DNA from: Sphingopyxis macrogoltabida
GTDB lineage: Bacteria > Pseudomonadota > Alphaproteobacteria > Sphingomonadales > Sphingomonadaceae
Direction: 5' to 3'
Length of the DNA: 64,000 bases
Assembly: GCF_001314325.1 (NCBI RefSeq)
Contig: NZ_CP009429.1
Coordinates: 2,046,501-2,110,500 of the forward strand
The position numbers and the translations under genes were made by a program. Each line of letters opens with the position of its first letter. Positions within the stretch are counted from its first letter, which is position 1. The notes below the pieces were generated by a model that worked only from the letters and a program-made list of their open reading frames with translations, searched no databases and was not told the DNA's origin. This document shows, in pieces, positions 1 to 8,566 of this stretch.

Positions 1-1259
1 AGATCGTCGAAGCCGTGCTCCATCGCAACCATCGCGATTTCGCTCGCGATCGAACAGGTCGGCCAGCCTTCCTCGACGACGACCAACCGGTTCGTCTTCT
101 TGAGGCTGGCAAGCACCGTCACCGTATCGAGCGGGCGCAGGGTGCGCAGATCGATCACCTCGGCATCGATCCCCTCGCCCGCCAGCGCGTCGGCGGCTTC
201 GAGCGCGAGCCCGACGCCGATCGAATAGCTGACGATGGTGACATCGCTGCCCGCGCGCATGATCCGCGCCTTGCCGATCGGCAGGACGAAATCATCGACC
301 TCTGGCACCTCGAAGCTGCGGCCGTAGAGCAGCTCGTTTTCGAGGAAGACGACCGGGTCTTCGGTACGGATCGCCGCTTTCAGCAGCCCCTTGGCGTCGG
401 CGGCGTCATAGGGCGAGATCACGATCAGGCCGGGAACGCTGGCATACCAGGGCGCATAATTCTGGCTGTGCTGCGCGCCGACACGCGCCGCGGCGCCGTT
501 CGGACCGCGGAAGACGATCGGGCAGCGCATCTGGCCGCCCGACATATAATTGGTCTTCGCCGCCGAGTTGATGATGTGGTCGATCGCCTGCATCGCGAAG
601 TTGAAGGTCATGAATTCGATGATCGGCCTGAGGCCGCCCATCGCGGCGCCGGTGCCGAGCCCGGCAAAGCCGTACTCGGTGATCGGGGTATCGACGACGC
701 GCTGCGCGCCGAATTCCTCGAGCAGGCCCTGGGTGACCTTGTAGGCGCCCTGATATTCGGCGACTTCCTCGCCCATAACGAAGACGCGGTCGTCCTTGCG
801 CATTTCCTCGGCCATCGCATCGCGCAGCGCCTCGCGGACGGTGAGCTTCGCCATCGCAGTGCCTTCGGGGATCGCGGGATCGGCGGCGCGTTCGGTCGCG
901 GCGGGCTTTTCAGCCGCAGGAGCCGGCGCGGGTGCCGGAGCCGGAGCCGGCTCCGCGGCCTTGGGTTCCTCGGCGGACGCCGGTGCGGGCGTGGCAGCAG
1001 GTGCCGCCGCCTCTTCGCCCTCGCCCGTGATCGTCGCGATCACGGTGCCGACCTTCACATTGTCGGTTCCTTCGGCGACGAGGATCTGTCCGACCGTGCC
1101 TTCATCGACCGCTTCGAATTCCATCGTCGCCTTGTCGGTTTCGATTTCTGCCAGGATATCGCCCGACTTCACCGTGTCGCCTTCCTTGACGAGCCACTTG
1201 GCGAGCGTGCCTTCTTCCATCGTCGGCGACAGCGCCGGCATCTTCAATTCGATGGCCAT
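1..1259 (-). CDS. pdhB: Pyruvate dehydrogenase E1 component subunit beta, lipoyl-domain fused (3' end outside window)
   Basis: Beta subunit of the E1 (decarboxylase) component of the pyruvate dehydrogenase complex, converting pyruvate to acetyl groups for E2. Translation from the ATG at 1259 starts [17 protein letters not shown], a biotinyl/lipoyl domain with the lipoylation site [10 protein letters not shown] (Lys43). An Ala/Pro/Glu-rich linker at about residues 75-130 follows, then the transketolase-like E1-beta body ([33 protein letters not shown]). A lipoyl domain on E1-beta is known from several alphaproteobacteria. The frame is open to base 1, so about 419 residues are seen and the C-terminus is missing. 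It starts 1 base after the pdhA stop, so the two are translationally coupled. Confidence 0.96.
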   Translation of the reverse strand, partial: MAIELKMPALSPTMEEGTLAKWLVKEGDTVKSGDILAEIETDKATMEFEAVDEGTVGQILVAEGTDNVKVGTVIATITGEGEEAAAPAATPAPASAEEPKAAEPAPAPAPAPAPAAEKPAATERAADPAIPEGTAMAKLTVREALRDAMAEEMRKDDRVFVMGEEVAEYQGAYKVTQGLLEEFGAQRVVDTPITEYGFAGLGTGAAMGGLRPIIEFMTFNFAMQAIDHIINSAAKTNYMSGGQMRCPIVFRGPNGAAARVGAQHSQNYAPWYASVPGLIVISPYDAADAKGLLKAAIRTEDPVVFLENELLYGRSFEVPEVDDFVLPIGKARIMRAGSDVTIVSYSIGVGLALEAADALAGEGIDAEVIDLRTLRPLDTVTVLASLKKTNRLVVVEEGWPTCSIASEIAMVAMEHGFDD

Positions 1260-1260
1260 C

Positions 1261-2349
1261 TCAATATTGCTCCACCAGCACGTCGGTATAAAGTTCGTGA
1301 AGTTCGGGTTCGGGCGCGCTTTCCGCAAAGTCGGCCGATTCCGCGACGATCTGGCGGATTTCCTTGTCGATATCCTTGATCTTCTCTTCGGTGATCCCGG
1401 CGTCGACCATCAGCTTCTTGAGATGCTCGATCGCATCCGACTTGTCGCGCACCGCCTGTACTTCCTCGCGGCTGCGATATTTGGCGGGATCGGACATCGA
1501 ATGGCCGCGATAGCGATAGGTCTTGAGTTCCATCAGCACCGGTCCCTTGCCCGCGCGCACCCATTCGAGCGCCGCTTCGGCGGCACCGCGCACCGCGAGC
1601 ACATCCATGCCGTCGACCTGCATGCCCGGGATGCGGAAGCTTTCGCCGCGGCGGTAGAGCTGGTCCTCGGCCGACGAGCGGTTGACCGACGTGCCCATCG
1701 CATATTGGTTGTTCTCGATCACGAAGATGATCGGCAGCTTCCACAGCTCGGCCATGTTGAAGCTTTCATAGACCTGCCCCTGGTTCGAGGCGCCGTCGCC
1801 GAAATAGGCCATGGCGACGCCGCCGTCGCCGCGGTATTTGTGCGCAAAGGCGAGCCCGGTGCCGAGCGACACCTGCGCGCCGACGATGCCGTGGCCGCCG
1901 TAGAATTTATGCTCGACGCTGAACATGTGCATCGAACCGCCCTTGCCGCGCGAAATGCCCGCGGCGCGGCCGGTGAGTTCGGCCATGATCACCTTGGGAT
2001 CGATGCCGTAGGCGAGCATGTGGCCATGGTCGCGATATCCGGTGATGACGCTGTCCTTGTCGCCGTCGAGCGCCGACTGCAGCCCGACCGCCACGGCTTC
2101 CTGGCCGATGTAGAGATGGCAGAAACCGCCGATCAGGCCGAGGCCGTAAAGCTGGCCGGCCTTTTCCTCGAAGCGGCGGATGAGCAGCATCTCGCGGTAG
2201 AACTTCTCGAGTTCTTCGGGCGTGGCGTCATAGGGTGCGGGATCGCGCGGGGATTCGCGATTGGTCGCGGGAGCTGGGGTGGAAGCGACTTTTTTTGGCG
2301 CGGCAGTCTTGCGCGCGGGTGCTTTGGCCAAGGGAGGTTTCCTTTGCAT
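1261..2349 (-). CDS. pdhA: Pyruvate dehydrogenase E1 component subunit alpha
   Basis: Thiamine-diphosphate-binding alpha subunit of pyruvate dehydrogenase E1; it forms the alpha2-beta2 heterotetramer with the next gene. The 362-residue protein has a basic Ala/Pro-rich N-terminal extension (about residues 1-40), probably for binding E2. The E1-alpha core follows, with the TPP motif beginning [15 protein letters not shown] near residue 184 and the conserved [15 protein letters not shown] loop near the C-terminal third. Length matches alphaproteobacterial PdhA. The ATG at 2349 is preceded by a GGAGG-like Shine-Dalgarno on the minus strand. The order ftsB-pdhA-pdhB is common in alphaproteobacteria. 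Confidence 0.97.
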   Translation of the reverse strand: MQRKPPLAKAPARKTAAPKKVASTPAPATNRESPRDPAPYDATPEELEKFYREMLLIRRFEEKAGQLYGLGLIGGFCHLYIGQEAVAVGLQSALDGDKDSVITGYRDHGHMLAYGIDPKVIMAELTGRAAGISRGKGGSMHMFSVEHKFYGGHGIVGAQVSLGTGLAFAHKYRGDGGVAMAYFGDGASNQGQVYESFNMAELWKLPIIFVIENNQYAMGTSVNRSSAEDQLYRRGESFRIPGMQVDGMDVLAVRGAAEAALEWVRAGKGPVLMELKTYRYRGHSMSDPAKYRSREEVQAVRDKSDAIEHLKKLMVDAGITEEKIKDIDKEIRQIVAESADFAESAPEPELHELYTDVLVEQY

Positions 2350-2470
2350 TTAGCCGTTACGGCAAGGCTCCCTATAGGACCGCCATGTCATGCTTGGCAA
2401 CGCCCCCGAACGGCGGCGCGCCATTGTCTTACGTATGCAGCAAAATAGGAAAAACCACCCGTAGCAGCGC

Positions 2471-2797
2471 TCAGGGTTTCGCGTCGGGTTCCATCGGAAT
2501 GATCACCTCGTCCGGGTGATAGGCGCCGAGCTTCTCGCGCACATATTCCTCGGCAAGATCGGGGTCGACGCGCCGCCGGTCGAGCAGGTTGACGCGGTTC
2601 TGCAGTTCGTTCTGCCGCTTGGTCAGCTCGGTCAGGACGACGCGCTTCTTCTCGACCGACTGGCCATAGTCGCCCCAGGCATAAAGCCCGGTCGGACCAA
2701 AGATGATATAGCCGATCATCGCCAACACTGCGATCACCGCCACCGCGGGGCCAACGGCCCGGTTCATCGATTTACGGAATTTGTGGCGCTGCGTCAT
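2471..2797 (-). CDS. ftsB: FtsB/DivIC-like septum formation initiator protein
   Basis: Small bitopic division protein of about 108 residues. A short basic cytoplasmic tail (MTQRHKFRKSMNR) precedes one transmembrane helix (about residues 14-35, AVAVIAVLAMIGYIIFG). A periplasmic coiled-coil follows (VEKKRVVLTELTKRQNELQNRVNLL), then the family's C-terminal RVDPDLAEEYVREKLGAYHPDE element. FtsB acts with FtsL and FtsQ in divisome assembly. I chose the ATG at 2797 because the frame's extension to 2908 has no matching features and would overlap the upstream gene. Position just upstream of pdhA, one gene from eno, supports the identity. Confidence 0.85.
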   Translation of the reverse strand: MTQRHKFRKSMNRAVGPAVAVIAVLAMIGYIIFGPTGLYAWGDYGQSVEKKRVVLTELTKRQNELQNRVNLLDRRRVDPDLAEEYVREKLGAYHPDEVIIPMEPDAKP

Positions 2798-2889
2798 TTC
2801 GGCCCTTGAATCAGAGTTGATTCGTGGCGTCAAGGCGTCATTGCCCGTCTCTCCACAGCATCCCGACGAAATATGCGCAGCCTCTGCCG

Positions 2890-4395
2890 CTATTGCGACG
2901 AACGACACCTGGTACCACGGGACTCGCCGCTATTTTCGTTGACGATGCAACTATGTCCCTGATCGCCTGGCGCAACGGGCACGCCCTTCGAGAAAATCAA
3001 CGTCATCGAATGCGCCCCGCCCATGCTGGGCGGCATATGGGCGATAGGCCGCAAAACGCGAAACACGTCACCTTTTTCGCGTTTCACTGCGCCCGAACCG
3101 ACGAGTTGCGAGATTCCCATCTGACTGGGAAGCACGAGATATTTTTCGACCTTCGATTTCGAAACGACCTGCCCCGGCTCGACCTTTACCAGCCCCGCCG
3201 GCCAATAGCGTACGGCGTCGGCCCAAGTCGCTGCATCGAAACCCTTCGGCACCGCAGCGTCCGTCTCCCGGGCTGATGCGATCTGTCCCGACGGCAGGGA
3301 AATTCCCTGCGGCGAATAGGTCGCAAACACCGCGTCAGGCTCGCGCTGCAGAGAGGAGCGGATCGAGGCGAGCGACCTTTGGGCATCGGGCTCGCCGAGC
3401 TCGCTGAAATAGTTCGGGCATCCAGCCGGCGCGATCTGCACCTTGTCTGGCGAAACGCCGGTGACCCCCGAGGCCGATGTTCCGCCCGGCGCTGCCTTCA
3501 ACGAAGACGCCACCACCTGGTGCACCCGCCCGGTCGCGCCGCGCAGCCGCCAGATCATCGATTCATAAGAAGTCAGGATCAAATAAAGCGGCCTCGAACC
3601 CGGCTCGATCGTCACGTCGATCAAATTGGTCTCGCTGTCCTGGCCGCCGATCACCGCCGACGAAATGGCCTGACCGTCATAGGCGCCAAAAACAAGCAGC
3701 TGCGCATCGGGCGGCAATACCGCAAGGTTACAGATCGGAGCATTGCGCGCCGTCCGAATTTGCTGCACGCGATCCGCGATTTGAGCATATTCTTCCTTCG
3801 ACAGCGTCCCGTCGCCGTCGCTGTCGAAGCGTTTGAACAATTGTTCGGCGCGCGCGATCAATTCGACCGCAGTCAGCTTGCCGTCACCGTCCGGATCCAG
3901 CGCCAGAAAGCCGTCGAACGAACGGTCGCGGCGGCCGCCGCGTTCGCGGTCCGCCGCTTCGCGCAAGGTCACGACGCCATCGCCGTCGGCGTCGTAAAGC
4001 CCCATCATCGCCTCGGCCTCCCGCGACCGCTGATCGGCGTCGCGGCCGGCCCCCCGTTCGATTTCCGCGCGCGTCACGCGAAAATCGCCGTCATAATCAT
4101 ATGACAGTATCTGCTGGATGTTCCGCGCCCGCTCCTGCGTTTCGCCCTGCAACCGCTGAAAATCGATGTCGGCCCGGTCGAGGCCGTCACCGTCCCGGTC
4201 GATCGCTCGAAGGCGGCTTACCACCTGGGCGATATATTGTTCGACATGGGCACCGGGGTTGAGTCCTTCGGCCAGCGGTTCGGCGATTTCGGCCAAGCCA
4301 TTCTCTTGCGAAGCCTTCGCCACCGCCGCCACGACCACCGCGGTTGCCATCGCCGCCGCGCCCGCTGCCAGAGCTCTTTTGCCTTTGACCCGCAT
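2890..4395 (-). CDS. Secreted or membrane-anchored EF-hand protein with five calcium-binding loops
   Basis: A 501-residue protein with an N-terminal hydrophobic segment (about residues 7-27) that is a signal peptide or anchor. Five canonical EF-hand loops follow at about residues 66-77 (DRDGDGLDRADI), 100-111, 135-146 (DADGDGVVTLRE), 167-178 and 191-202 (DSDGDGTLSKEE). The last 290 residues match no family I recognise; they hold a few Cys and end in a Ser/Arg-rich tail. Calcium binding is well supported, and periplasmic or surface location is inferred. It sits between eno and ftsB, a junction that usually carries no such gene. Its role is unknown. Confidence 0.85.
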   Translation of the reverse strand: MRVKGKRALAAGAAAMATAVVVAAVAKASQENGLAEIAEPLAEGLNPGAHVEQYIAQVVSRLRAIDRDGDGLDRADIDFQRLQGETQERARNIQQILSYDYDGDFRVTRAEIERGAGRDADQRSREAEAMMGLYDADGDGVVTLREAADRERGGRRDRSFDGFLALDPDGDGKLTAVELIARAEQLFKRFDSDGDGTLSKEEYAQIADRVQQIRTARNAPICNLAVLPPDAQLLVFGAYDGQAISSAVIGGQDSETNLIDVTIEPGSRPLYLILTSYESMIWRLRGATGRVHQVVASSLKAAPGGTSASGVTGVSPDKVQIAPAGCPNYFSELGEPDAQRSLASIRSSLQREPDAVFATYSPQGISLPSGQIASARETDAAVPKGFDAATWADAVRYWPAGLVKVEPGQVVSKSKVEKYLVLPSQMGISQLVGSGAVKREKGDVFRVLRPIAHMPPSMGGAHSMTLIFSKGVPVAPGDQGHSCIVNENSGESRGTRCRSSQ

Positions 4396-4412
4396 GCAGC
4401 TCTACCCCTGCC

Positions 4413-4434
4413 AAACCGGCCGATGACCGGCCGG
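4413..4434 (-). terminator. Possible terminator of eno
   Basis: On the minus strand, about 50 bases past the eno stop, a 7-bp perfect stem CCGGCCG/CGGCCGG with a 5-base loop is followed by only three T residues. The stem is strong but the U-tract short, so termination is plausible rather than certain. The next minus-strand gene begins 18 bases further on. Confidence 0.4.
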
Positions 4435-4483
4435 CCGATTTATCAGCGCGGGGTTAACGCATGCCTATCCGCGATCCATCCCA

Positions 4484-5830
<1,347 letters not shown>

Positions 5831-5875
5831 CTAGTGCAACCGTTCGATCGGCCGTGCAGGAATTTTGCTGGGCTA

Positions 5876-5904
5876 TGGAACCATTGGGCGCGCCTTGCTA
5901 TATA
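5876..5904 (+). promoter_or_regulatory. Candidate promoter for the yqj-like membrane module
   Basis: TGGAAC at 5876-5881 and TATATA at 5899-5904 are separated by 17 bases, 67 bases before the start of the first module gene. The -10 hexamer is good and the -35 weak. GGAAC also resembles the -35 of alphaproteobacterial stress sigma factors, but no matching CGTT -10 box is present. Confidence 0.35.
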
Positions 5905-5971
5905 TCCAGACAGGACCAAAGGGGACGTTTGCGAATGCAACGCCCGACATAAGAAGAAGAGGACAAAGCCG

Positions 5972-6517
5972 ATGGCCAAAGCCGCTACTCCCGCGACGAA
6001 GAAAGTTGCCGCTCCCCGTCCCAAGGCGCCCGCGAAGGCCGCCGCCACCAAGGCCGCGCCCGCGCGCAAGCCCGTTGCAGCAAAGGCCGCCAAGGATCAT
6101 CCGATCCGCGACCAGATCGCCGCGACGCGCGATACCATCAAATCCGAAGCATCGAAGAAGGCCGCCTCGCTGAAAGACGAAGCGACGGCGCTGAAGAACC
6201 AGGCCTCGGCGAAGGCGCGTGACGCCGCGACCAAGGGCAAGGACAAGGCCGCCGAAGCCGTCGGCAGTCTCGCCAAGCTGCTTGAGGACAGCGCCGGCAC
6301 CGTCGATACGAAGTTCGGCAAGCAATATGGCGACTATGCCCGTTCGGCAGCTTCGACCGTCGCCGGCCTTGCGACGACGCTCGACAAGAAGGATCTCGAC
6401 GAACTCGCCGCTTCGACCAAGGATATGGTCAAGAAGAACCCGGCGATCGCCGTCGGCGCCGCCACGGTGATCGGCTTTGTCCTTGCCCGCATGCTCAAGG
6501 GCTCGAACAACGGCTGA
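5972..6517 (+). CDS. Ala/Lys-rich coiled protein with C-terminal membrane anchor (DUF883/YqjD-like)
   Basis: A 181-residue protein whose first 45 residues are a Lys/Ala/Pro-rich, probably disordered basic region. A long Ala/Lys/Glu amphipathic helix follows (about residues 55-105). Near the C-terminus, NPAIAVGAATVIGFVLARML is the membrane anchor typical of YqjD/ElaB (DUF883) proteins, which tether ribosomes to the inner membrane in stationary-phase enterobacteria. The ATG is preceded by AGAAGAGG at good spacing; longer upstream frames are antisense to eno. It is the first gene of a tightly packed four-gene set. Family assignment rests on architecture, as sequence identity is low-complexity. 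Confidence 0.8.
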   Translation: MAKAATPATKKVAAPRPKAPAKAAATKAAPARKPVAAKAAKDHPIRDQIAATRDTIKSEASKKAASLKDEATALKNQASAKARDAATKGKDKAAEAVGSLAKLLEDSAGTVDTKFGKQYGDYARSAASTVAGLATTLDKKDLDELAASTKDMVKKNPAIAVGAATVIGFVLARMLKGSNNG

Positions 6518-6523
6518 TCCGAC

Positions 6524-6973
6524 TTGCCCTCTCCCGATCATGACACCCCGCCTTCCCCGGATCAGCGCAGCTTTGATGGCATAAGTCACGGCTACGCTCC
6601 CGGCGGGCGGCCGGTCACGCCGCCGCCGGTGCCGCTCGAAAAGATCGTCGGCGACGTCGTCGACAATCTGCAATCGGCCGCGGAAGCCGAACTGACCCTG
6701 CTCAAGGCGCGCGGCGCGCTGGCGTACCACGGCGCCGGCTGGACCTCGGCATGGGGCTTCGTCGCCGCGTGCGCGTTGCTTGTCGCGATGCTGGCGCTGG
6801 CGTTCGGGGCGATCCTCGTGCTTGCCCAGCATATCGGGCCGTTGCTCGCGACGCTGATCGTCTTTGCGGTGCTGCTGGCGATTGCCGCCTTTGCCGGATG
6901 GCGCGCGCGCCTCAGCTATGGCGACGTCAAAGCGGCGTTTCGTGACGATCTGCTGGCGGAGGGAGACGATTGA
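6524..6973 (+). CDS. Phage-holin-superfamily/YqjE-like inner membrane protein
   Basis: A 149-residue protein with a proline-rich N-terminus and a short amphipathic helix (PLEKIVGDVVDNLQSAAEAE). Two closely spaced hydrophobic helices follow (about residues 76-97 and 103-124), then a charged tail. This layout matches the YqjE family (putative actinobacterial holin-X/DUF1469 type). The start is taken as TTG at 6524, 6 bases after the preceding stop, because no ATG lies upstream of the conserved segment. It overlaps the next gene (TGATG). Likely cotranscribed with its two YqjD-like neighbours. Confidence 0.75.
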   Translation: MPSPDHDTPPSPDQRSFDGISHGYAPGGRPVTPPPVPLEKIVGDVVDNLQSAAEAELTLLKARGALAYHGAGWTSAWGFVAACALLVAMLALAFGAILVLAQHIGPLLATLIVFAVLLAIAAFAGWRARLSYGDVKAAFRDDLLAEGDD

Positions 6974-7365
6974 TGCGCCCTTCAAGGACCCGCCTGATCA
7001 ACGCCGCGCGGCGATCGATGATCGAACGTGCCGAATTGCGCCGCAAGCTGGGGGTGGCCGGCAACGCGTTCAAGCCCGGCGCCTTGCTCAGCCGCGGCAA
7101 ATATCGCGTCGGGGAAAAGGTCGACGATGCCGCGCATGCGGTTCGCAAGGAATTTCAGAGCAACCGCCTGCCCATCGCGCTCGCCGCAGTGGCGGGCGTC
7201 GCGTGGCTGTTTCGCGAACCGATCAAGGAACATGTGCCCAAACTCGGGCGCAAAATACAGAAACTTGCGGCCTCGGTCGCCGACCGGCTGCACCCCGGTG
7301 ACGCCGAACCAGCCGATGACGACGATATCGAGATAGTGGAGGACGATGATGAAGCCGCTCAGTGA
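6973..7365 (+). CDS. Small membrane protein of the yqj-like module (DUF3618-like)
   Basis: A 130-residue protein with a basic N-terminal half (two Arg-rich helices), one hydrophobic segment (about residues 68-82, LPIALAAVAGVAWLF), an amphipathic helix, and a very acidic C-terminus (DDDDIEIVEDDDEAAQ). The ATG at 6973 shares its A with the preceding TGA. Its 3' end overlaps the next gene by 20 bases. The pattern resembles DUF3618/YqjK-type proteins, but no diagnostic motif lets me name it firmly. Its role is inferred only from the operon. Confidence 0.75.
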   Translation: MRPSRTRLINAARRSMIERAELRRKLGVAGNAFKPGALLSRGKYRVGEKVDDAAHAVRKEFQSNRLPIALAAVAGVAWLFREPIKEHVPKLGRKIQKLAASVADRLHPGDAEPADDDDIEIVEDDDEAAQ

Positions 7366-7705
7366 AACCGCCAACGACGCCCGCGCCAAAGCGAGCGAAC
7401 TTGCCGAGAAGACCGCCGAAAATGCCCGCGCGACCGCCGAGGCAGCAAAGGCGCGCATCCAGGACGGTTACGGCCGCGCGCGTGCCGCAACCGGCGAGCT
7501 TGCCGCAAAGGCAAGCGAACAGGCCGAGGTCGCACGCGAAGCCGCGGGTCAGGCTTATGAGAAAGGCAAGGTGCAGGCCAAGCGCGCGGGCAGCAAGCTC
7601 AAGACGGTGGCCGAGGAACAGCCGCTGGCATTGCTCGCCGGCGCGGTCGCGGTCGGGGCGCTGCTCGGTTCGTTGCTTCCCAAGGGCCGCAAGGACGAGG
7701 ACTGA
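7346..7705 (+). CDS. Second YqjD/ElaB-like tail-anchored coiled protein
   Basis: A 119-residue Ala/Lys/Glu-rich helical protein; residues 1-80 form a heptad-like amphipathic helix. It ends with EEQPLALLAGAVAVGALLG, a single C-terminal membrane anchor, and the basic tail KGRKDED. The length and anchor position match DUF883 proteins. Two successive ATG codons (7346, 7349) could start translation. It overlaps the preceding gene by 20 bases, so expression is coupled. The module therefore carries two such proteins flanking a YqjE-like one. Confidence 0.8.
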   Translation: MMKPLSETANDARAKASELAEKTAENARATAEAAKARIQDGYGRARAATGELAAKASEQAEVAREAAGQAYEKGKVQAKRAGSKLKTVAEEQPLALLAGAVAVGALLGSLLPKGRKDED

Positions 7706-7787
7706 GGCGGACTTGCCGGAAAGGCGCTGCACTGGTAGGGGCGCGCCTCTTCCCCTCCCCCAGCGCTAACCCGCAAGGAAAGCAGTC

Positions 7788-8003
7788 ATGAGCAAATTGC
7801 ATCTCGTGTTCGGCGGACGCGTCAGCGATCCGCAGACGCTCGACTTCGTCGATCTCAGCAATCTGGACGTCGTCGGGCTGTTCCCCGACTATAAGTCTGC
7901 CGAAAAGGCGTGGCGCGCCGCCGCGCAGCGCACCGTCGACGATGCCGAGATGAAATATGTCGTCGTCCATCTGCACAAGCTGCTGCAGCCGGACGCAGAG
8001 TAA
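7788..8003 (+). CDS. DUF4170 family protein
   Basis: A 71-residue soluble protein beginning MSKLHLVFGGRVSDPQTLDF and containing the DYKSAEKAWRAAAQRTVDDAEMKYVVVHLHKLL segment characteristic of DUF4170, a family widespread in alphaproteobacteria with no established function. The ATG is preceded by AAGGAAAG. It may be cotranscribed with the membrane module 82 bases upstream. A long perfect palindrome lies immediately downstream. Confidence 0.85.
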   Translation: MSKLHLVFGGRVSDPQTLDFVDLSNLDVVGLFPDYKSAEKAWRAAAQRTVDDAEMKYVVVHLHKLLQPDAE

Positions 8004-8009
8004 ACCCTT

Positions 8010-8086
8010 CGTCATTGCGAGCGTAGCGAAGCAATCCAGAGTAGGCGTAAACAGCCCTGGATTGCTTCGCTACGCTCGCAATGACG
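8010..8086. repeat. Perfect palindromic element, 30-bp arms
   Basis: The arms at 8010-8039 and 8057-8086 are exact inverted copies (each contains gagcgtagcgaagcaatcc or its complement) around a 17-base spacer. It lies between the convergent DUF4170 and NDUFS4-like genes, beginning 7 bases after the former's stop. It could form a strong hairpin in either transcript. The core resembles dispersed palindromic repeats of sphingomonads and other alphaproteobacteria. Confidence 0.9.
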
Positions 8087-8097
8087 CGAATTAAGAG

Positions 8098-8376
8098 TCA
8101 GCGGAAATTGTCGGCGTATGCCTGAATCTTGAGCGTCCGCACCGGCGTCGCCATCACCTCGACGTCGATGCCGTTTTTCTCGGCATAGGCGAGCGCCTCT
8201 TCCTGCGTCGCAAAGCCCAGCCGCAACTGGCGCTGCGTGTCGCCGCTACCAGCCCAGCCCATCAGCGGGTCGGCCTTGCGCGCTTCGGCAGGCGCGAATT
8301 CCAGCATCCAGCGCTGCGTTCCCGCGCGCCCCGACTGCATGGCATTCTTGGGCTTCTGGAAAATACGCGCTTTCAT
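8098..8376 (-). CDS. NADH dehydrogenase subunit of the NDUFS4/ETC complex I family
   Basis: A 92-residue protein starting MKARIFQKPKNAMQSGR, with the family core RWMLEFAPAEARKADPLMGW, SGDTQRQLRLGFATQEEALAYAEKNGIDV, and a C-terminal basic segment. This is the NDUFS4-type accessory subunit found in alphaproteobacterial and mitochondrial complex I, which stabilises the NADH-binding arm. The ATG at 8376 gives the family N-terminus; a further extension to 8472 runs into a repeat. The gene stands alone, between two different palindromic repeats. Confidence 0.93.
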   Translation of the reverse strand: MKARIFQKPKNAMQSGRAGTQRWMLEFAPAEARKADPLMGWAGSGDTQRQLRLGFATQEEALAYAEKNGIDVEVMATPVRTLKIQAYADNFR

Positions 8377-8466
8377 CGGGTCGTCCTGATCAGGTGGCTG
8401 TGCCGCCGCCTTAGCGCCAAGCCTTTCCAACGAAAAGAGGGAAAGCCCCGGTGCAATCCTTTCCAT

Positions 8467-8543
8467 CGTCACCCCGGACTTGATCCGGGGTCCATTTGCG
8501 CCGGCGCTGGAAGAATGGATCCCGGATCAAGTCCGGGATGACG
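8467..8543. repeat. Imperfect palindromic element, cccggacttgatccgggg type
   Basis: The arms at 8467-8496 and 8514-8543 are inverted copies with two mismatches; the core is ccccggacttgatccgggg. A 17-base spacer separates them. This sequence type is frequently dispersed in sphingomonad genomes. It lies between the NDUFS4-like gene and hrpB, and has the same arm length and spacer as the unrelated palindrome at 8010. Confidence 0.9.
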
Positions 8544-8566
8544 AAGATTTGGACGGATTGGGGCAG

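Noticed and set aside
8010..8086. CRISPR repeat or terminator as the sole explanation of the palindrome
   Set aside because: There is no array of regularly spaced direct repeats, and both arms lack a T-run; it better fits a dispersed palindromic repeat.
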